The notes beneath the pieces are model-generated. The model made no database searches. It was not told the origin of the DNA and saw nothing but the letters and a program-made list of their open reading frames with translations. A stretch of DNA of 64,000 nucleotides. It comes from Solirubrobacteraceae bacterium. Its GTDB lineage: Bacteria; Actinomycetota; Thermoleophilia; Solirubrobacterales; Solirubrobacteraceae. A program made the translations under genes and the position numbers. Location: positions 1 to 64,000 of the forward strand of contig JAUJOF010000004.1 in NCBI GenBank assembly GCA_030447785.1, in the 5' to 3' direction. Shown here in pieces: positions 23,552 to 31,156 of this stretch; positions within the stretch are counted from its first letter, which is position 1; each line of letters starts with the position of its first letter.

Positions 23552-23679
23552 GGGACGTCCCGTGCGCGGGGCGGTGCGTGGGCGCCCCGTGGCGAGGACG
23601 CAGGGAGCGTGGCGTGCTCTGCACGCGAGCGACCGAGGACGCGGCTACGGGGCGATCCACGTGCCGTTCAGCCACGGGA
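23540..23679. repeat. hairpin-rich insertion/duplication between parB and parA with 16-bp direct repeats
   Basis: The same 16 bp (CCGTTCAGCCACGGGA) occurs at 23540-23555 and 23664-23679, 124 bp apart. One copy encodes the parB start, the other the parA end. The 108 bp between contain a perfect palindrome CACGGGACGTCCCGTG, an outer inverted repeat CGCCCCGT/ACGGGGCG and an inner hairpin GCGTGC-TCT-GCACGC. The structure looks like a small palindromic element with target duplication, or a slipped duplication. It shows moderate similarity to the 69-bp repeat at 8525-8662. Confidence 0.85.
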
Positions 23680-24426
23680 GGCGACTTCCTTGGCGAGCTC
23701 GAAGTAGGCCTCGGCCCCGGCGCAGTGGGGGTCGTGGTGGATGACCGGCCGCCCGAAGGACGGCGCCTCGCTGATGCGTACGTTGCGCGGGATGACGGTG
23801 TCGAAGACCAGGGACGGGAAGTGCTCGCGCACGTCGGCCTCGACATCGCGCGCGAGGCGTGTCCGGCCGTCTTGCATGGTCAGCAGCATCCCGGCGACGG
23901 CCAGGCGCGGGTTGAGCGTGCGCTGGACGAGCTTCAGGGTGTCCAGCAGACTGGCCAGGCCCTCCAGGGCGAAGTACTCGGTCTGCACCGGCACGATGAC
24001 CCGGTCGGCCGCCACCAGCGCGTTGACGGTCAGTGGGCCAAGGGAGGGCGGGCAGTCCACCAGCACATGGGCGTAGCCCTCGCGCACGCCGGCCAGGGCG
24101 TCGCGCAGGCGGAGCTCCGATCCCGGTCGACGGGGCAGCTCGACGTTCGCCCCGGCCAGGTCCGGATGGGCCGACAGCACCGACAGACCAGGGATGGACG
24201 TTGCGCGCACCGCGTCCTGGGCGGGAACCTCGCCGCCCAGGACCTCGTAGACGCTGGGGCGCTCGTCCTTGGCCAGCCCCAGCCCGACGGTGGCATTGGC
24301 CTGAGGGTCGATGTCCACGAGGAGCGTCGGGTAGCCCGCCTCGGCGATGCACGCCGCCACGTTGACGGCCGTCGTGGTCTTGCCCACTCCACCCTTCTGG
24401 TTGGCGATGGCGAACACGGTGCCCAC
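23668..24426 (-). CDS. parA: chromosome-partitioning ATPase ParA
   Basis: Deviant Walker ATPase of 252 residues that moves ParB-bound origins on the nucleoid. It shows the deviant Walker A KGGVGKTTTA (residues 11-20), DIDPQANAT (about 38-46), the DCPPSLG Walker B region and the C-terminal IPRNVRISEAPSFG. The GTG at 24426 has TACTCT ending 6 nt before it and no ribosome site, so the parA mRNA is probably leaderless. An alternative GTG three codons on exists. The cupin gene lies upstream. Confidence 0.96.
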   Translation of the reverse strand: MGTVFAIANQKGGVGKTTTAVNVAACIAEAGYPTLLVDIDPQANATVGLGLAKDERPSVYEVLGGEVPAQDAVRATSIPGLSVLSAHPDLAGANVELPRRPGSELRLRDALAGVREGYAHVLVDCPPSLGPLTVNALVAADRVIVPVQTEYFALEGLASLLDTLKLVQRTLNPRLAVAGMLLTMQDGRTRLARDVEADVREHFPSLVFDTVIPRNVRISEAPSFGRPVIHHDPHCAGAEAYFELAKEVASRG

Positions 24427-24432
24427 GGGGCC

Positions 24433-24438
24433 AGAGTA
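24433..24438 (-). promoter_or_regulatory. candidate -10 box, leaderless parA
   Basis: TACTCT on the minus strand, 6 nt before the parA GTG. It lies in the 114-bp gap between parA and the cupin gene, which otherwise shows only GC-rich sequence. Confidence 0.45.
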
Positions 24439-24540
24439 GCCGCGCCCGCGGCCAGAACCGGCACCGGCAGGAGCAACAGGCCCCCGGGGGGTCGGCTTGT
24501 CATTCCGCCCCAGGGCGCCGGGCTGGTCCCGAGCGAACGC

Positions 24541-24864
24541 TCAGTCCGGTGGTTCCCTGTCCTCGACGAGGAACAGCAGCACGCGCGCCGTGACCGTCTT
24601 GTGGTGGCGATGCCTGGCTGATTCGCCGGCCGGAATGAACAGGCCGTCGCCCGACGCGTACCGCTCCACCTTCCCGTCGAAGTCGATCTCCAGCACGCCG
24701 TCCAGCACCTGGCCCACATGGCCCTTACGGCACCAGTCGGGCTCGACGAACTCGCGGGTGAACTCCACCAGACGGACCCTGCGGTTCTCACGCTCGAAGG
24801 TCTTGTAGCGCACTCCCGGGCCCGCAGCCGTCCAGTCCAGGGTGGAGAAGTCGAGCTTGAACAC
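24541..24864 (-). CDS. cupin-domain protein
   Basis: Predicted 107-residue single cupin. The barrel is recognisable from WCRKGHVGQVLDGVLEIDFDG (first cupin box, with His) and GLFIPAGESARHRHHKTVTARVLLFLVE (second box, His cluster that could hold a metal). The GTG at 24864 is chosen because upstream codons in the same frame read through rsmG and are low-complexity. It starts 20 bp after the rsmG stop, so it may share that transcript. The ligand and reaction are unknown. Confidence 0.75.
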   Translation of the reverse strand: MFKLDFSTLDWTAAGPGVRYKTFERENRRVRLVEFTREFVEPDWCRKGHVGQVLDGVLEIDFDGKVERYASGDGLFIPAGESARHRHHKTVTARVLLFLVEDREPPD

Positions 24865-24884
24865 CGGTCGGGATTGCCTGGGGC

Positions 24885-25610
24885 TCAGGCGGAGGCTCGT
24901 AGTGGGCGTTTGCGGGCCATTCCCTCCCGGCGGGGGAACCGAGACGGCGTCTCTCTCACCTTCGAGTAGAGGTGAAGTGTTCGGGCCTCCGCCCACGAAA
25001 ACGGCGTCACTGGCACCACACCCGCTGGCTCGAGTCCCGTCACGTCCGCTGCGCCAGCGCCGTCGGCCTCTTCGCCCGCATCCCGATGGCCCTTCCACGC
25101 CACCAGCGAACCACCGCGGGCGAGAAGCGGAGCCGCGTACTCCACGAGGACGGGCAGCTCGGCCAGGGCGCGGGCCGTAACGAGGTCGTGGACGCCCGTA
25201 CCGGCCCACCATGCCTCGGCGCGGGCCCTCACCACCTCCACGTTCGCGGCTCCCACAGCTTCGACCGCGCGCGCCAGGAAGGCGGCCTTTCGTCCGTCGC
25301 TCTCCACCAGCGCCACCTGAGCCCCCGGCAGCGCCACGGCAAGCACGAGGCCCGGAAACCCGGCGCCCGCCCCGAGGTCGGCCACCCGGCGGGCGTCGCG
25401 CACCGCGGAAAGCTCCAGCCCCGCCAACGAGTCGGCCACGTGCACGTCGACCGCGCGGTGCGGCGCGCGCACGCTCGTCGGCGCGGTGGTGTCCTCGGCG
25501 AGAAGACCGAGTAGGCGGGCGAGGCGCTCGGCCGACCCGGCCGGCAGGCCGTCGCGGTCGGCCAGCTCGTCCAACCGGGCACGGACGGCGCGTCCGAGCG
25601 AAGCCGTCAC
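24885..25610 (-). CDS. rsmG: 16S rRNA (guanine527-N7)-methyltransferase RsmG
   Basis: Methylates G527 in the 530 loop of 16S rRNA using SAM. The 241-residue protein has the family order: an N-terminal helical cap, VHVADSLAGLEL, the SAM loop VADLGAGAGFPGLVLA, VESDGRKAAFL, VTARALAELPVL, and the C-terminal RxTPxRFPRREGMARKRPL typical of RsmG. The GTG overlaps the stop of the LAGLIDADG-like gene. Position between khpB and parA matches the conserved order around bacterial origins. Confidence 0.94.
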   Translation of the reverse strand: MTASLGRAVRARLDELADRDGLPAGSAERLARLLGLLAEDTTAPTSVRAPHRAVDVHVADSLAGLELSAVRDARRVADLGAGAGFPGLVLAVALPGAQVALVESDGRKAAFLARAVEAVGAANVEVVRARAEAWWAGTGVHDLVTARALAELPVLVEYAAPLLARGGSLVAWKGHRDAGEEADGAGAADVTGLEPAGVVPVTPFSWAEARTLHLYSKVRETPSRFPRREGMARKRPLRASA

Positions 25611-25960
25611 GTGCCGCCGCGGCGAGCGATGACGTCGGCGTAACGCTCGCGCATGGCAGCCAGACGGTCCGCCGTGTGCCCGTCGAGCTCCGGGCCCACC
25701 ACCGCCTCGAGGACCGGCAGCAGGTCCTCGATCAACGCCGGGCCACGCGCCGTCCACTGAAAGTAGGAGCGGCCACCGTGGTGGTACGGGCCGTAGAGGC
25801 GTGAGCGCGGGAAGCGGTCGGCCAGCCAGTGCATCAGCGCCTCATGGCGCACGTGCATGCGCAACATCACGTGCGGCTGGCGCCCGTCGCCACCGAAAGA
25901 ACCCTGGCCGATCAGCAGGCCGGTGATCAGCCCACGCTCCAGCTCGCTCAGCTGCGCCAT
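25607..25960 (-). CDS. stand-alone LAGLIDADG-like domain protein
   Basis: Protein of 117 residues. It opens ELERGLITGLLIGQGSFGGDG, which matches one LAGLIDADG helix, and continues with PHVMLRMHVRHEALMHWLADRFPRSRLYGPY, the following beta-hairpin/helix of that fold. In homing endonucleases an acidic residue ends this helix; here a Gln sits in the IGQGSFG position, so cleavage may be lost. No intron or intein is next to it. It is embedded between khpB and rsmG, with a GTGA overlap to rsmG, suggesting a domesticated cellular role such as DNA or RNA binding. The ATG at 25960 is preceded by a G-rich site. Confidence 0.7.
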   Translation of the reverse strand: MAQLSELERGLITGLLIGQGSFGGDGRQPHVMLRMHVRHEALMHWLADRFPRSRLYGPYHHGGRSYFQWTARGPALIEDLLPVLEAVVGPELDGHTADRLAAMRERYADVIARRGGT

Positions 25961-26018
25961 CCCCCCATTGTGTCTCACCGGGGGAGAAAACGTGAAACGT
26001 CCGCGGCGTGGGCTGCGC

Positions 26019-26483
26019 TCAGAATCCCTTGGCAGGAGCGATGACCAGGTGGCGGTCGGGCTCGTCGCCCTCGCTCCAGGTCTCCACGTCGCCCCGCTCG
26101 CGCAGATGCTCGTGCACCACCTTGCGCTCGCTGGCGACCATCGCATCGAGCGCCACCGGCCGTCCGTTGCGCAGCGCCTCGGCTGCCGCGTCGTCGGCCT
26201 GCCCGGTGAGGGCGGCGGCGCGCCGGGCGCGGTAGCCCTCGGCGTCGACCACCACGCGCCTGCCCGGCTCGCCGGCGGCCAGGATGCGCTGCGCGAGGTG
26301 CTGCACAGCGTCGATGGTCTGGCCGTGGCGGCCGATGAACAGACCGAGGTCATCCGCGTGCACGACGCCGGTGAGCGCCTCGTCGTCCTCGGTGACCTCC
26401 ACACGCGCGGCCGCCAGGCCCAGCGCATCGGTCACCCGTTCGATCAGCTCGCGCAGGCGCTCCTGGTCGTCGCCGCCGGTCAT
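26019..26483 (-). CDS. khpB: KH-R3H RNA-binding protein KhpB (Jag)
   Basis: RNA-binding protein of 154 residues, partner of KhpA in other bacteria and linked to cell division and elongation. Residues about 8-75 form a KH domain with the GRHGQTIDAVQHL helix-loop-helix (GxxG type). Residues about 90-154 form an R3H domain (PVALDAMVASERKVVHEHL, then PDRHLVIAP). The long Jag N-terminal domain is missing, as in many actinobacteria. The ATG overlaps the yidC stop (ATGA), consistent with the conserved rpmH-rnpA-yidD-yidC-jag operon. Confidence 0.92.
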   Translation of the reverse strand: MTGGDDQERLRELIERVTDALGLAAARVEVTEDDEALTGVVHADDLGLFIGRHGQTIDAVQHLAQRILAAGEPGRRVVVDAEGYRARRAAALTGQADDAAAEALRNGRPVALDAMVASERKVVHEHLRERGDVETWSEGDEPDRHLVIAPAKGF

Positions 26484-27451
26484 CGTCGCCGCCCCGAGCG
26501 CTTCTTCTTCTTGCGCGGAGAGGGCGGGGGCGGCCCGGCCGGCTTTGCCTTGGCCCGCGCCGGCCCTCCACCCGCTCCAGCGCTGGCACCAACCTTCTCG
26601 CGCTTCGTCCCGTTGGCCCCGTTCGTCGCGTCGGCCGACGCTCCCGCACTCTCGCGGATCTGCTTGAACAGCGCGCCCAGCCCTTGCGGCTCGCCCTCCT
26701 CGCCCTTGGGCCGGGGCGGGGCGATGGGGCCGATCGTGCGCCGGATGATCAGGCCCTGGCCGGCCGTCCACAGGTTGGTGGTGATCCAGTAGACGATCAG
26801 CCCGGCCGGGAAGTTGATGATGAACAGGACGAAGACGAAGGGCAACGCCAGGAAGATCATGCGCTGGGTCTTGTCCGCCGAGGTCATGCTCAGCAGGCTG
26901 GCCACCAGCTGGGAGACGATGTACATGACGATCAGCGCGACCAGCACACCGCCCGTGGCCGACGCCGTCAGGTCGGTGATGAACAGGAAGTCGGCCGAGC
27001 CGGGCGCCACCGCGTTGCACGTGATCTCGCCCAGGCGCTCGTCGCCCGGGCCGATGCCCCGGGCCGCGAGGGCCTGCCCGCAGATGTCCAGCTTGAGCGG
27101 GGCCTGAAGGAGATAGAAGAGGGCGATGAAGACCGGCAGCTGGGCCAGGAGGGGCAGGCAGGAGGCCGCCGGATTGACGTTGTTCTCCTTGTAGAACTTC
27201 ATCAGCTCCTGCTGTTGGCGCTGGCGGTCGTCCTTGTACTTCTGCTGCAGCTCCTTCATCTCGGGGGCCAGGCGCGCCATCGCCTGCATGGAGCGCATCT
27301 GCTTCATGGTCAGCGGGAACACGACCAGGCGTACGAGAACCACGAGCAGGACGATGGCCATGCCCCAGCTGCCCACCAGGCCGTGCAGGAAGACGAGCAC
27401 GGGCTCGAAGATGTCGACGAGCCACTGCAGGGGGGCGATCAGTGCGAGCAT
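26480..27451 (-). CDS. yidC: membrane protein insertase YidC
   Basis: Inserts and folds inner-membrane proteins. The 323-residue protein has about five membrane segments, the conserved first helix region WGMAIVLLVVLVRLVVFPL with the groove arginine, the cytoplasmic hairpin (MKQMRSMQAMARLAPEMKELQQKYKDD), NPAASCLPLLAQLPVFIALFY, and FVLFIINFPAGLIVYWITTNLW. The C-terminal tail from about residue 245 is a basic, Ala/Lys-rich extension that could bind ribosomes or RNA. It overlaps yidD by 13 bp and khpB by 4 bp. Confidence 0.95.
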   Translation of the reverse strand: MLALIAPLQWLVDIFEPVLVFLHGLVGSWGMAIVLLVVLVRLVVFPLTMKQMRSMQAMARLAPEMKELQQKYKDDRQRQQQELMKFYKENNVNPAASCLPLLAQLPVFIALFYLLQAPLKLDICGQALAARGIGPGDERLGEITCNAVAPGSADFLFITDLTASATGGVLVALIVMYIVSQLVASLLSMTSADKTQRMIFLALPFVFVLFIINFPAGLIVYWITTNLWTAGQGLIIRRTIGPIAPPRPKGEEGEPQGLGALFKQIRESAGASADATNGANGTKREKVGASAGAGGGPARAKAKPAGPPPPSPRKKKKRSGRRR

Positions 27452-27705
27452 GGACCGGGCGTGGTGGCGGAAGCGAACAACCGCTGCGTGGACACGGGAT
27501 CGTGACCGCCGCGGCTGAACGGGTTACAGCGCAGCAGGCGCCAGCCTGCGAGCACCACGCCGCGCAGTATGCCGTAGTGCTCGATGGCCTCGATCGCGTA
27601 GCGCGAGCAGGAGGGGTGATAGCGACAGCGCGGTCCCAGCGCGGGCGATATCGCCAGCTGGTAGACGCGGATCGGTAGGACGGCGATGCGGCGCAGCACG
27701 GTCAT
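27439..27705 (-). CDS. yidD: membrane protein insertion efficiency factor YidD
   Basis: Small 88-residue protein that assists YidC. The signature YHPSCSRYAIEAIEHYGILRGVVLAGWRLLRCNPFSRGGHDPV is complete, with the three conserved cysteines (in GPRCRYHPSCS and LLRCNPF). The amphipathic N-terminus (RRIAVLPIRVYQLAISP) would lie on the membrane. The ATG overlaps the rnpA stop as ATGA, and the 3' end overlaps yidC. Confidence 0.95.
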   Translation of the reverse strand: MTVLRRIAVLPIRVYQLAISPALGPRCRYHPSCSRYAIEAIEHYGILRGVVLAGWRLLRCNPFSRGGHDPVSTQRLFASATTPGPCSH

Positions 27706-28115
27706 GACGCCGGCTGCTTGCGCGGCTGGGACCCGCCGGGCGCCAGCAGCTCGCCCAGGGCACGGCGCACGCCCTCCAGGCCCTCTCGCTCGGCCAGCGC
27801 TCGGGCCTCGGGGCGGGCCACCACCACGACGTCCTGCCTGGGGGGAACGAGCGCGTGCTCGAGGGCGAAGGCCTCTCGCAGCAGGCGCTTGACCAGGTTG
27901 CGCTCCACCGCCCCGCCGACCTTGCGCGAGACGGAGAGCCCCAGGCGCGGGGCCGCAACGCCCGGTCCCTGCTGCCCGGCAAAGGCGTAGACGACGAAGA
28001 AGCGGTTGCTGCGTGCGCGGCCCTGGCGGTACACCCGCTCGAACTCCGCGCTGCGCGACAGCCGCCCGCGCCGGGGCCGGCGGGATGCGGCGCGCGGGAC
28101 CGCCAGGTCGTCCAT
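27702..28115 (-). CDS. rnpA: ribonuclease P protein component
   Basis: Protein subunit that helps RNase P RNA cut 5' leaders from tRNA precursors. The 137-residue protein has the family core: LSRSAEFERVYRQG, RFFVVYAFA, RLGLSVSRKVGGAVERNLVKRLLREAFAL (the RNR-type basic motif), and VVVARPEARAL. The ATG at 28115 is preferred; the N-terminal 15 residues are Arg-rich. It lies 8 bp after the rpmH stop. Confidence 0.94.
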   Translation of the reverse strand: MDDLAVPRAASRRPRRGRLSRSAEFERVYRQGRARSNRFFVVYAFAGQQGPGVAAPRLGLSVSRKVGGAVERNLVKRLLREAFALEHALVPPRQDVVVVARPEARALAEREGLEGVRRALGELLAPGGSQPRKQPAS

Positions 28116-28123
28116 CGCCGAGC

Positions 28124-28258
28124 TCAGACCGTCAGACGCGCGCGGCCCTTGGAGCGCCGGCGCTGGAGCACCCGCCGGCCGGCCTTGGAGCTCATGCGGG
28201 CACGGAAACCGTGCGTGCGGGCGCGCTTGCGTTTCTTGGGCTGATAGGTCCGCTTCAT
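28124..28258 (-). CDS. rpmH: 50S ribosomal protein bL34
   Basis: Encodes a 44-residue, strongly basic protein read directly from the sequence: [19 protein letters not shown], then [20 protein letters not shown] and a final ARLTV. This is the full-length bL34 pattern. TACCAT lies 10 nt upstream of the ATG, in the putative origin region. It is the first gene of the rpmH-rnpA-yidD-yidC-khpB operon and diverges from dnaA. Confidence 0.96.
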   Translation of the reverse strand: MKRTYQPKKRKRARTHGFRARMSSKAGRRVLQRRRSKGRARLTV

Positions 28259-28268
28259 CGCCGCGCCG

Positions 28269-28274
28269 ATGGTA
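28269..28274 (-). promoter_or_regulatory. candidate -10 box for rpmH
   Basis: TACCAT on the minus strand, 10 nt before the rpmH ATG. It is close to the DnaA-box-like CCGTCCACA, so DnaA binding could affect it; that is inference. Confidence 0.4.
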
Positions 28275-28413
28275 GCCCACGGTCACCGTCCACAGCGCTG
28301 CGCACCGCCATGCACAGGCTGTGCGGGGCGGGTCTCGGGGACTTTCGTGCGGCAGTTGCGAGGTGCCCCGCGCGTCCGGTGGCAGACCATGCGGACCGTG
28401 CCCGAGGCGGTGG

Positions 28414-28419
28414 TACAGT
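28414..28419 (+). promoter_or_regulatory. candidate -10 box for dnaA
   Basis: TACAGT about 90 nt before the dnaA GTG. The intervening leader ends in a GAAGGAG ribosome site about 15 nt before the GTG, so dnaA, unlike many genes here, would not be leaderless. Confidence 0.4.
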
Positions 28420-28509
28420 GCCCGACCTCTCCGCGGCCCGGCCACTCTGCCCGGAGCGCCTCCTCTCCAACGCCGACGCTCGCTCCCGAAGGAGCCGACG
28501 ACCCCTGCC

Positions 28510-29874
28510 GTGGACCCGCAGCTCGAGAACGCCTGGCCGCTGATCCGCGCCGACCTACGCCGTCGGGTCTCCGATGATCTCTTCGGCGTGTGGCTCGAGC
28601 CGCTGCGCCCACGCTCTCTGGATGGGCACCACCTCGTACTCGAGGCCCCCGAGACCATCCGGGCCTGGGTGGCCGACCGCTTCGCGGCGCTGCTGCGCAC
28701 CAGCGCCGCCTCGATTCTCGGCGCGCAGACGCAGGTCGAGGTCGTCGGCGCCCACGTCGCGGAAGCAGCGCCCACCGCCGCGCCCGCCGGCCGGGAGCCG
28801 TGCCCCGGAGGCCACCTGGCCACCATCGAGCGCGACACCCTCAACCCCAAGTTGACCTTCGATCAGTTCGTCATCGGCGACGCCAACCGCTTCGCGCACG
28901 CCGCCGCGCTCGCGGTGGCCGAGCTGCCCGGCCAGGCCTACAACCCCCTCTTCCTCTACGGCCCGCCCGGTGTGGGCAAGACCCACCTCCTGCAGGCCAT
29001 CGCCAACTACCTGTCCAGCTACGACAGCGGGCTCACCGTCCGCTACGTCACCGTGGAGGCCTTCACCAACGCCTTCCTGGCCGCGCTGCACGCCAAGGAG
29101 GCCAACCGCTTCAAGCAAGCCCTGCGCGACGTCGACGTCCTGCTGGTCGACGACGTCCAGTTCCTGGAGCGCAAGGCACGAACCGAGGAGGAGTTCTTCC
29201 ACACGTTCGATGCATTGCACGGCGCGGGTGCCCAGCTCGTCCTGACCTCCGACCGCACGCCAGGCGACCTTGCGGGCCTGGAGGAGCGCCTGCGCGAGCG
29301 CTTCGGCGCCGGCCTGGTCGCCGACATCGCCTCCCCGGACCACGCGCAGCGCCTCACCGTGCTGCGCAAGCGCGCCCAGCACGACAGGGTCCGCCTGGAC
29401 GACGAGGGTGCCCTAGAGGTCATCGCGGCACGCATCACCGACAACGTGCGCGCCCTCGAGGGCGCGCTGGTCCGCGTGGTGGCCTACCACTCACTCACCG
29501 GCCGGCCCGTCGACGCGGCCATGGCCGGCGAGGTCCTCGACGGCCTCTACGGCCGCGAGATGCGCACCGCACCCCCCGTGATCACCGTCGAGCGCGTCCA
29601 GGCGATGACCGCCCAGGTCTTCGGGCTCCCGCTCGAGGTGCTGCTGTCCACCGACCGCTCCGCCCCCGTGGCATGGGCCCGCCAGGTCGCCATGTTCCTC
29701 GCGCGCGAGCACACGGGACAGAGCCTCCCCGCTATCGCCCGCCGGTTCGACCGGCGCAACCACACGACGGTTCTCAACGCCTGCCGACGCGTCGCCCGGC
29801 GCATCGACGAGGACCCAGGCGCCCGCGCGGCCGTAGACCGCCTGCGCGCGCAGCTGGCCGAGCCCGAAGGATGA
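28510..29874 (+). CDS. dnaA: chromosomal replication initiator protein DnaA
   Basis: AAA+ initiator of 454 residues. Domain I (about residues 1-80) begins LENAWPLIRADLRRRVSDDLFGVWLEPL. The linker domain II is short (about 85-105). Domain III has Walker A GPPGVGKT (151-158) and Walker B LLVDDVQFL (211-219). Domain IV ends in the DnaA-box-binding signature RRFDRRNHTTVLNACRRV. The frame extends upstream, but the GTG at 28510 follows a GAAGGAG site and matches the usual N-terminus. First gene of the dnaA-dnaN-recF-dciA-gyrB-gyrA series. Confidence 0.96.
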   Translation: MDPQLENAWPLIRADLRRRVSDDLFGVWLEPLRPRSLDGHHLVLEAPETIRAWVADRFAALLRTSAASILGAQTQVEVVGAHVAEAAPTAAPAGREPCPGGHLATIERDTLNPKLTFDQFVIGDANRFAHAAALAVAELPGQAYNPLFLYGPPGVGKTHLLQAIANYLSSYDSGLTVRYVTVEAFTNAFLAALHAKEANRFKQALRDVDVLLVDDVQFLERKARTEEEFFHTFDALHGAGAQLVLTSDRTPGDLAGLEERLRERFGAGLVADIASPDHAQRLTVLRKRAQHDRVRLDDEGALEVIAARITDNVRALEGALVRVVAYHSLTGRPVDAAMAGEVLDGLYGREMRTAPPVITVERVQAMTAQVFGLPLEVLLSTDRSAPVAWARQVAMFLAREHTGQSLPAIARRFDRRNHTTVLNACRRVARRIDEDPGARAAVDRLRAQLAEPEG

Positions 29875-30010
29875 CCGGTGCTCCTGACAGACTTCACCGC
29901 GCCGCGCACAGCTTCTGCGTCCGCGATTTCCCGCACCGTGCGGGCACCTTCCGTCGCCGTGCACATCTCCACAACCCTTACGATTTCTACCAACCCATGA
30001 GGTGGTCACC
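29875..30010 (+). other. dnaA-dnaN intergenic region
   Basis: A 136-bp gap with a locally lower GC tract (about 29960-29998) that includes ATCTCCACA at 29965-29973 (7 of 9 to a DnaA box) and TTACGATTTCTACC. It may be part of the origin or simply the dnaN leader. A TGAGGTGG site precedes the dnaN GTG. Confidence 0.4.
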
Positions 30011-31123
30011 GTGAAGCTCTCGCTGCCGACCGCCCAGCTCCTTGCCCAGCTGGGGACCGTCTCGCGTGTGGCGTCCACCCGCAGTGCCGTCCAGGCCCTC
30101 TCCGGCGTCCAGCTCATCGCCTCGAGCGGCGGGGCCGAGCTGCGGGCCACCGACATGGAGGTCGGCCTACGTGTCCCGTTGGAGGCCGACGTGGAGCGCG
30201 AGGGAACCGTGGTGCTGCCGGCGCGGCTCACCCTCGATGTGGTGCGCTCGCTGCCCGGCGAACGGGCCTCGCTCGAGCTGCGCGGGGGTCAGGGTGACGT
30301 CGAGCTGGTCTCGGGCAGCGCCACCTTCCACCTACGCACGTTGCGCACCGAGGACTTCCCGCCCTTCCCGGAGCCGGCCGAGGGTGACACCACCGTCAGC
30401 GTCCCCGCACGAGCGTTCGTGGAGACGGTGGGCATGGTCGCCCGCTCGGCCTCGCGCGACGAGACCCGCCCGATCCTCACGGGCGTGCTGGTCTCGGCCT
30501 CGGGCACCGAGGTGCGGATGGTCGCCACCGACTCGTACCGCCTCAGCGTCAAGGAGACCCGCCTGGAGACGCCGCTGGACGGATCCCTGGAGGCCAACGT
30601 CCCCGCTCGCGCGCTGCAGGAGCTCGCGCGGGTGGCGACGGCCGCCGAGGCCGATGCGCTCAGCGTCACCGTGCGCGAGAACCAGATCGTCTTCGGGATC
30701 GGTGACGTCGTGCTCTCCTCGCGCCTCATCGACGGGCAGTTCCCCAACTACCGCCAGCTGCTGCCCGACAGCTACGACCATGAGCTGCGACTCGCCGGCG
30801 GCGAGCTGACCGAGGTGGTGCGGCGCATGAGCCTGATGGCCCAGAAGAACGCGCCACTGCGCCTGCGCTTCGCGGAGGGGGAGCTGACCGTCAGCGCGCA
30901 GACCCCAGACGTGGGGGAGGCGACGGAGTCGCTTCCGGTCCCCTTCACCGGCGAGCCCTTCGAGATCGGCTTCAACCCCGAGTTTCTGCGCGACGGCCTG
31001 GAGAGCGTCGAGTCCGGCGATCTGGTCCTGAAGCTCATCAGCCCGATCCGTCCGGGCCTGATCGAGGCGGGCGACGGCAGCGGCTTCCTCTATCTGATCA
31101 TGCCGATCCGCCTCAACGTGTAG
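30011..31123 (+). CDS. dnaN: DNA polymerase III beta sliding clamp
   Basis: Ring-shaped processivity factor. The 370-residue product shows the three-fold clamp repeat: domain 1 from KLSLPTAQLLAQLG, domain 2 around VSVPARAFVETVGMVARSASRDETRPILTGVL, domain 3 from YRQLLPDSYDHELRLAGGELTEVV to the C-terminal YLIMPIRLNV (M-P-x-R-L/V ending typical of DnaN). The GTG at 30011 is preferred because GAGGTGG lies just upstream; another GTG at 30002 is in frame. Confidence 0.95.
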   Translation: MKLSLPTAQLLAQLGTVSRVASTRSAVQALSGVQLIASSGGAELRATDMEVGLRVPLEADVEREGTVVLPARLTLDVVRSLPGERASLELRGGQGDVELVSGSATFHLRTLRTEDFPPFPEPAEGDTTVSVPARAFVETVGMVARSASRDETRPILTGVLVSASGTEVRMVATDSYRLSVKETRLETPLDGSLEANVPARALQELARVATAAEADALSVTVRENQIVFGIGDVVLSSRLIDGQFPNYRQLLPDSYDHELRLAGGELTEVVRRMSLMAQKNAPLRLRFAEGELTVSAQTPDVGEATESLPVPFTGEPFEIGFNPEFLRDGLESVESGDLVLKLISPIRPGLIEAGDGSGFLYLIMPIRLNV

Positions 31124-31156
31124 CGGCCGAGCCGCGCTCGACCGGCGAAGGCACCC

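Larger units (their letters stand above)
28259..28509. other. rpmH-dnaA intergenic region, candidate oriC
   Basis: A 251-bp gap between divergent rpmH and dnaA, the usual origin position. The strand bias of genes flips here. DnaA-box-like sequences are sparse and imperfect: CCGTCCACA at 28286-28294 (7 of 9 to TTATCCACA or TTGTCCACA) and the inverted pair GCACAG-G-CTGTGC at 28312-28324. No clear AT-rich unwinding element is present in this gap. The dnaA-dnaN gap may share origin function. Confidence 0.45.

Noticed and set aside
23540-23560. CACGGGACGTCCCGTG palindrome as a parS site
   Set aside because: It does not resemble the TGTTTCACGTGAAACA consensus and lies within a repeat-like insertion; only binding data could revive the idea.
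24885-24960. Basic C-terminal tail of RsmG (RFPRREGMARKRP) suspected to be repeat-derived
   Set aside because: The pattern matches the normal conserved C-terminus of RsmG, so no insertion is needed.
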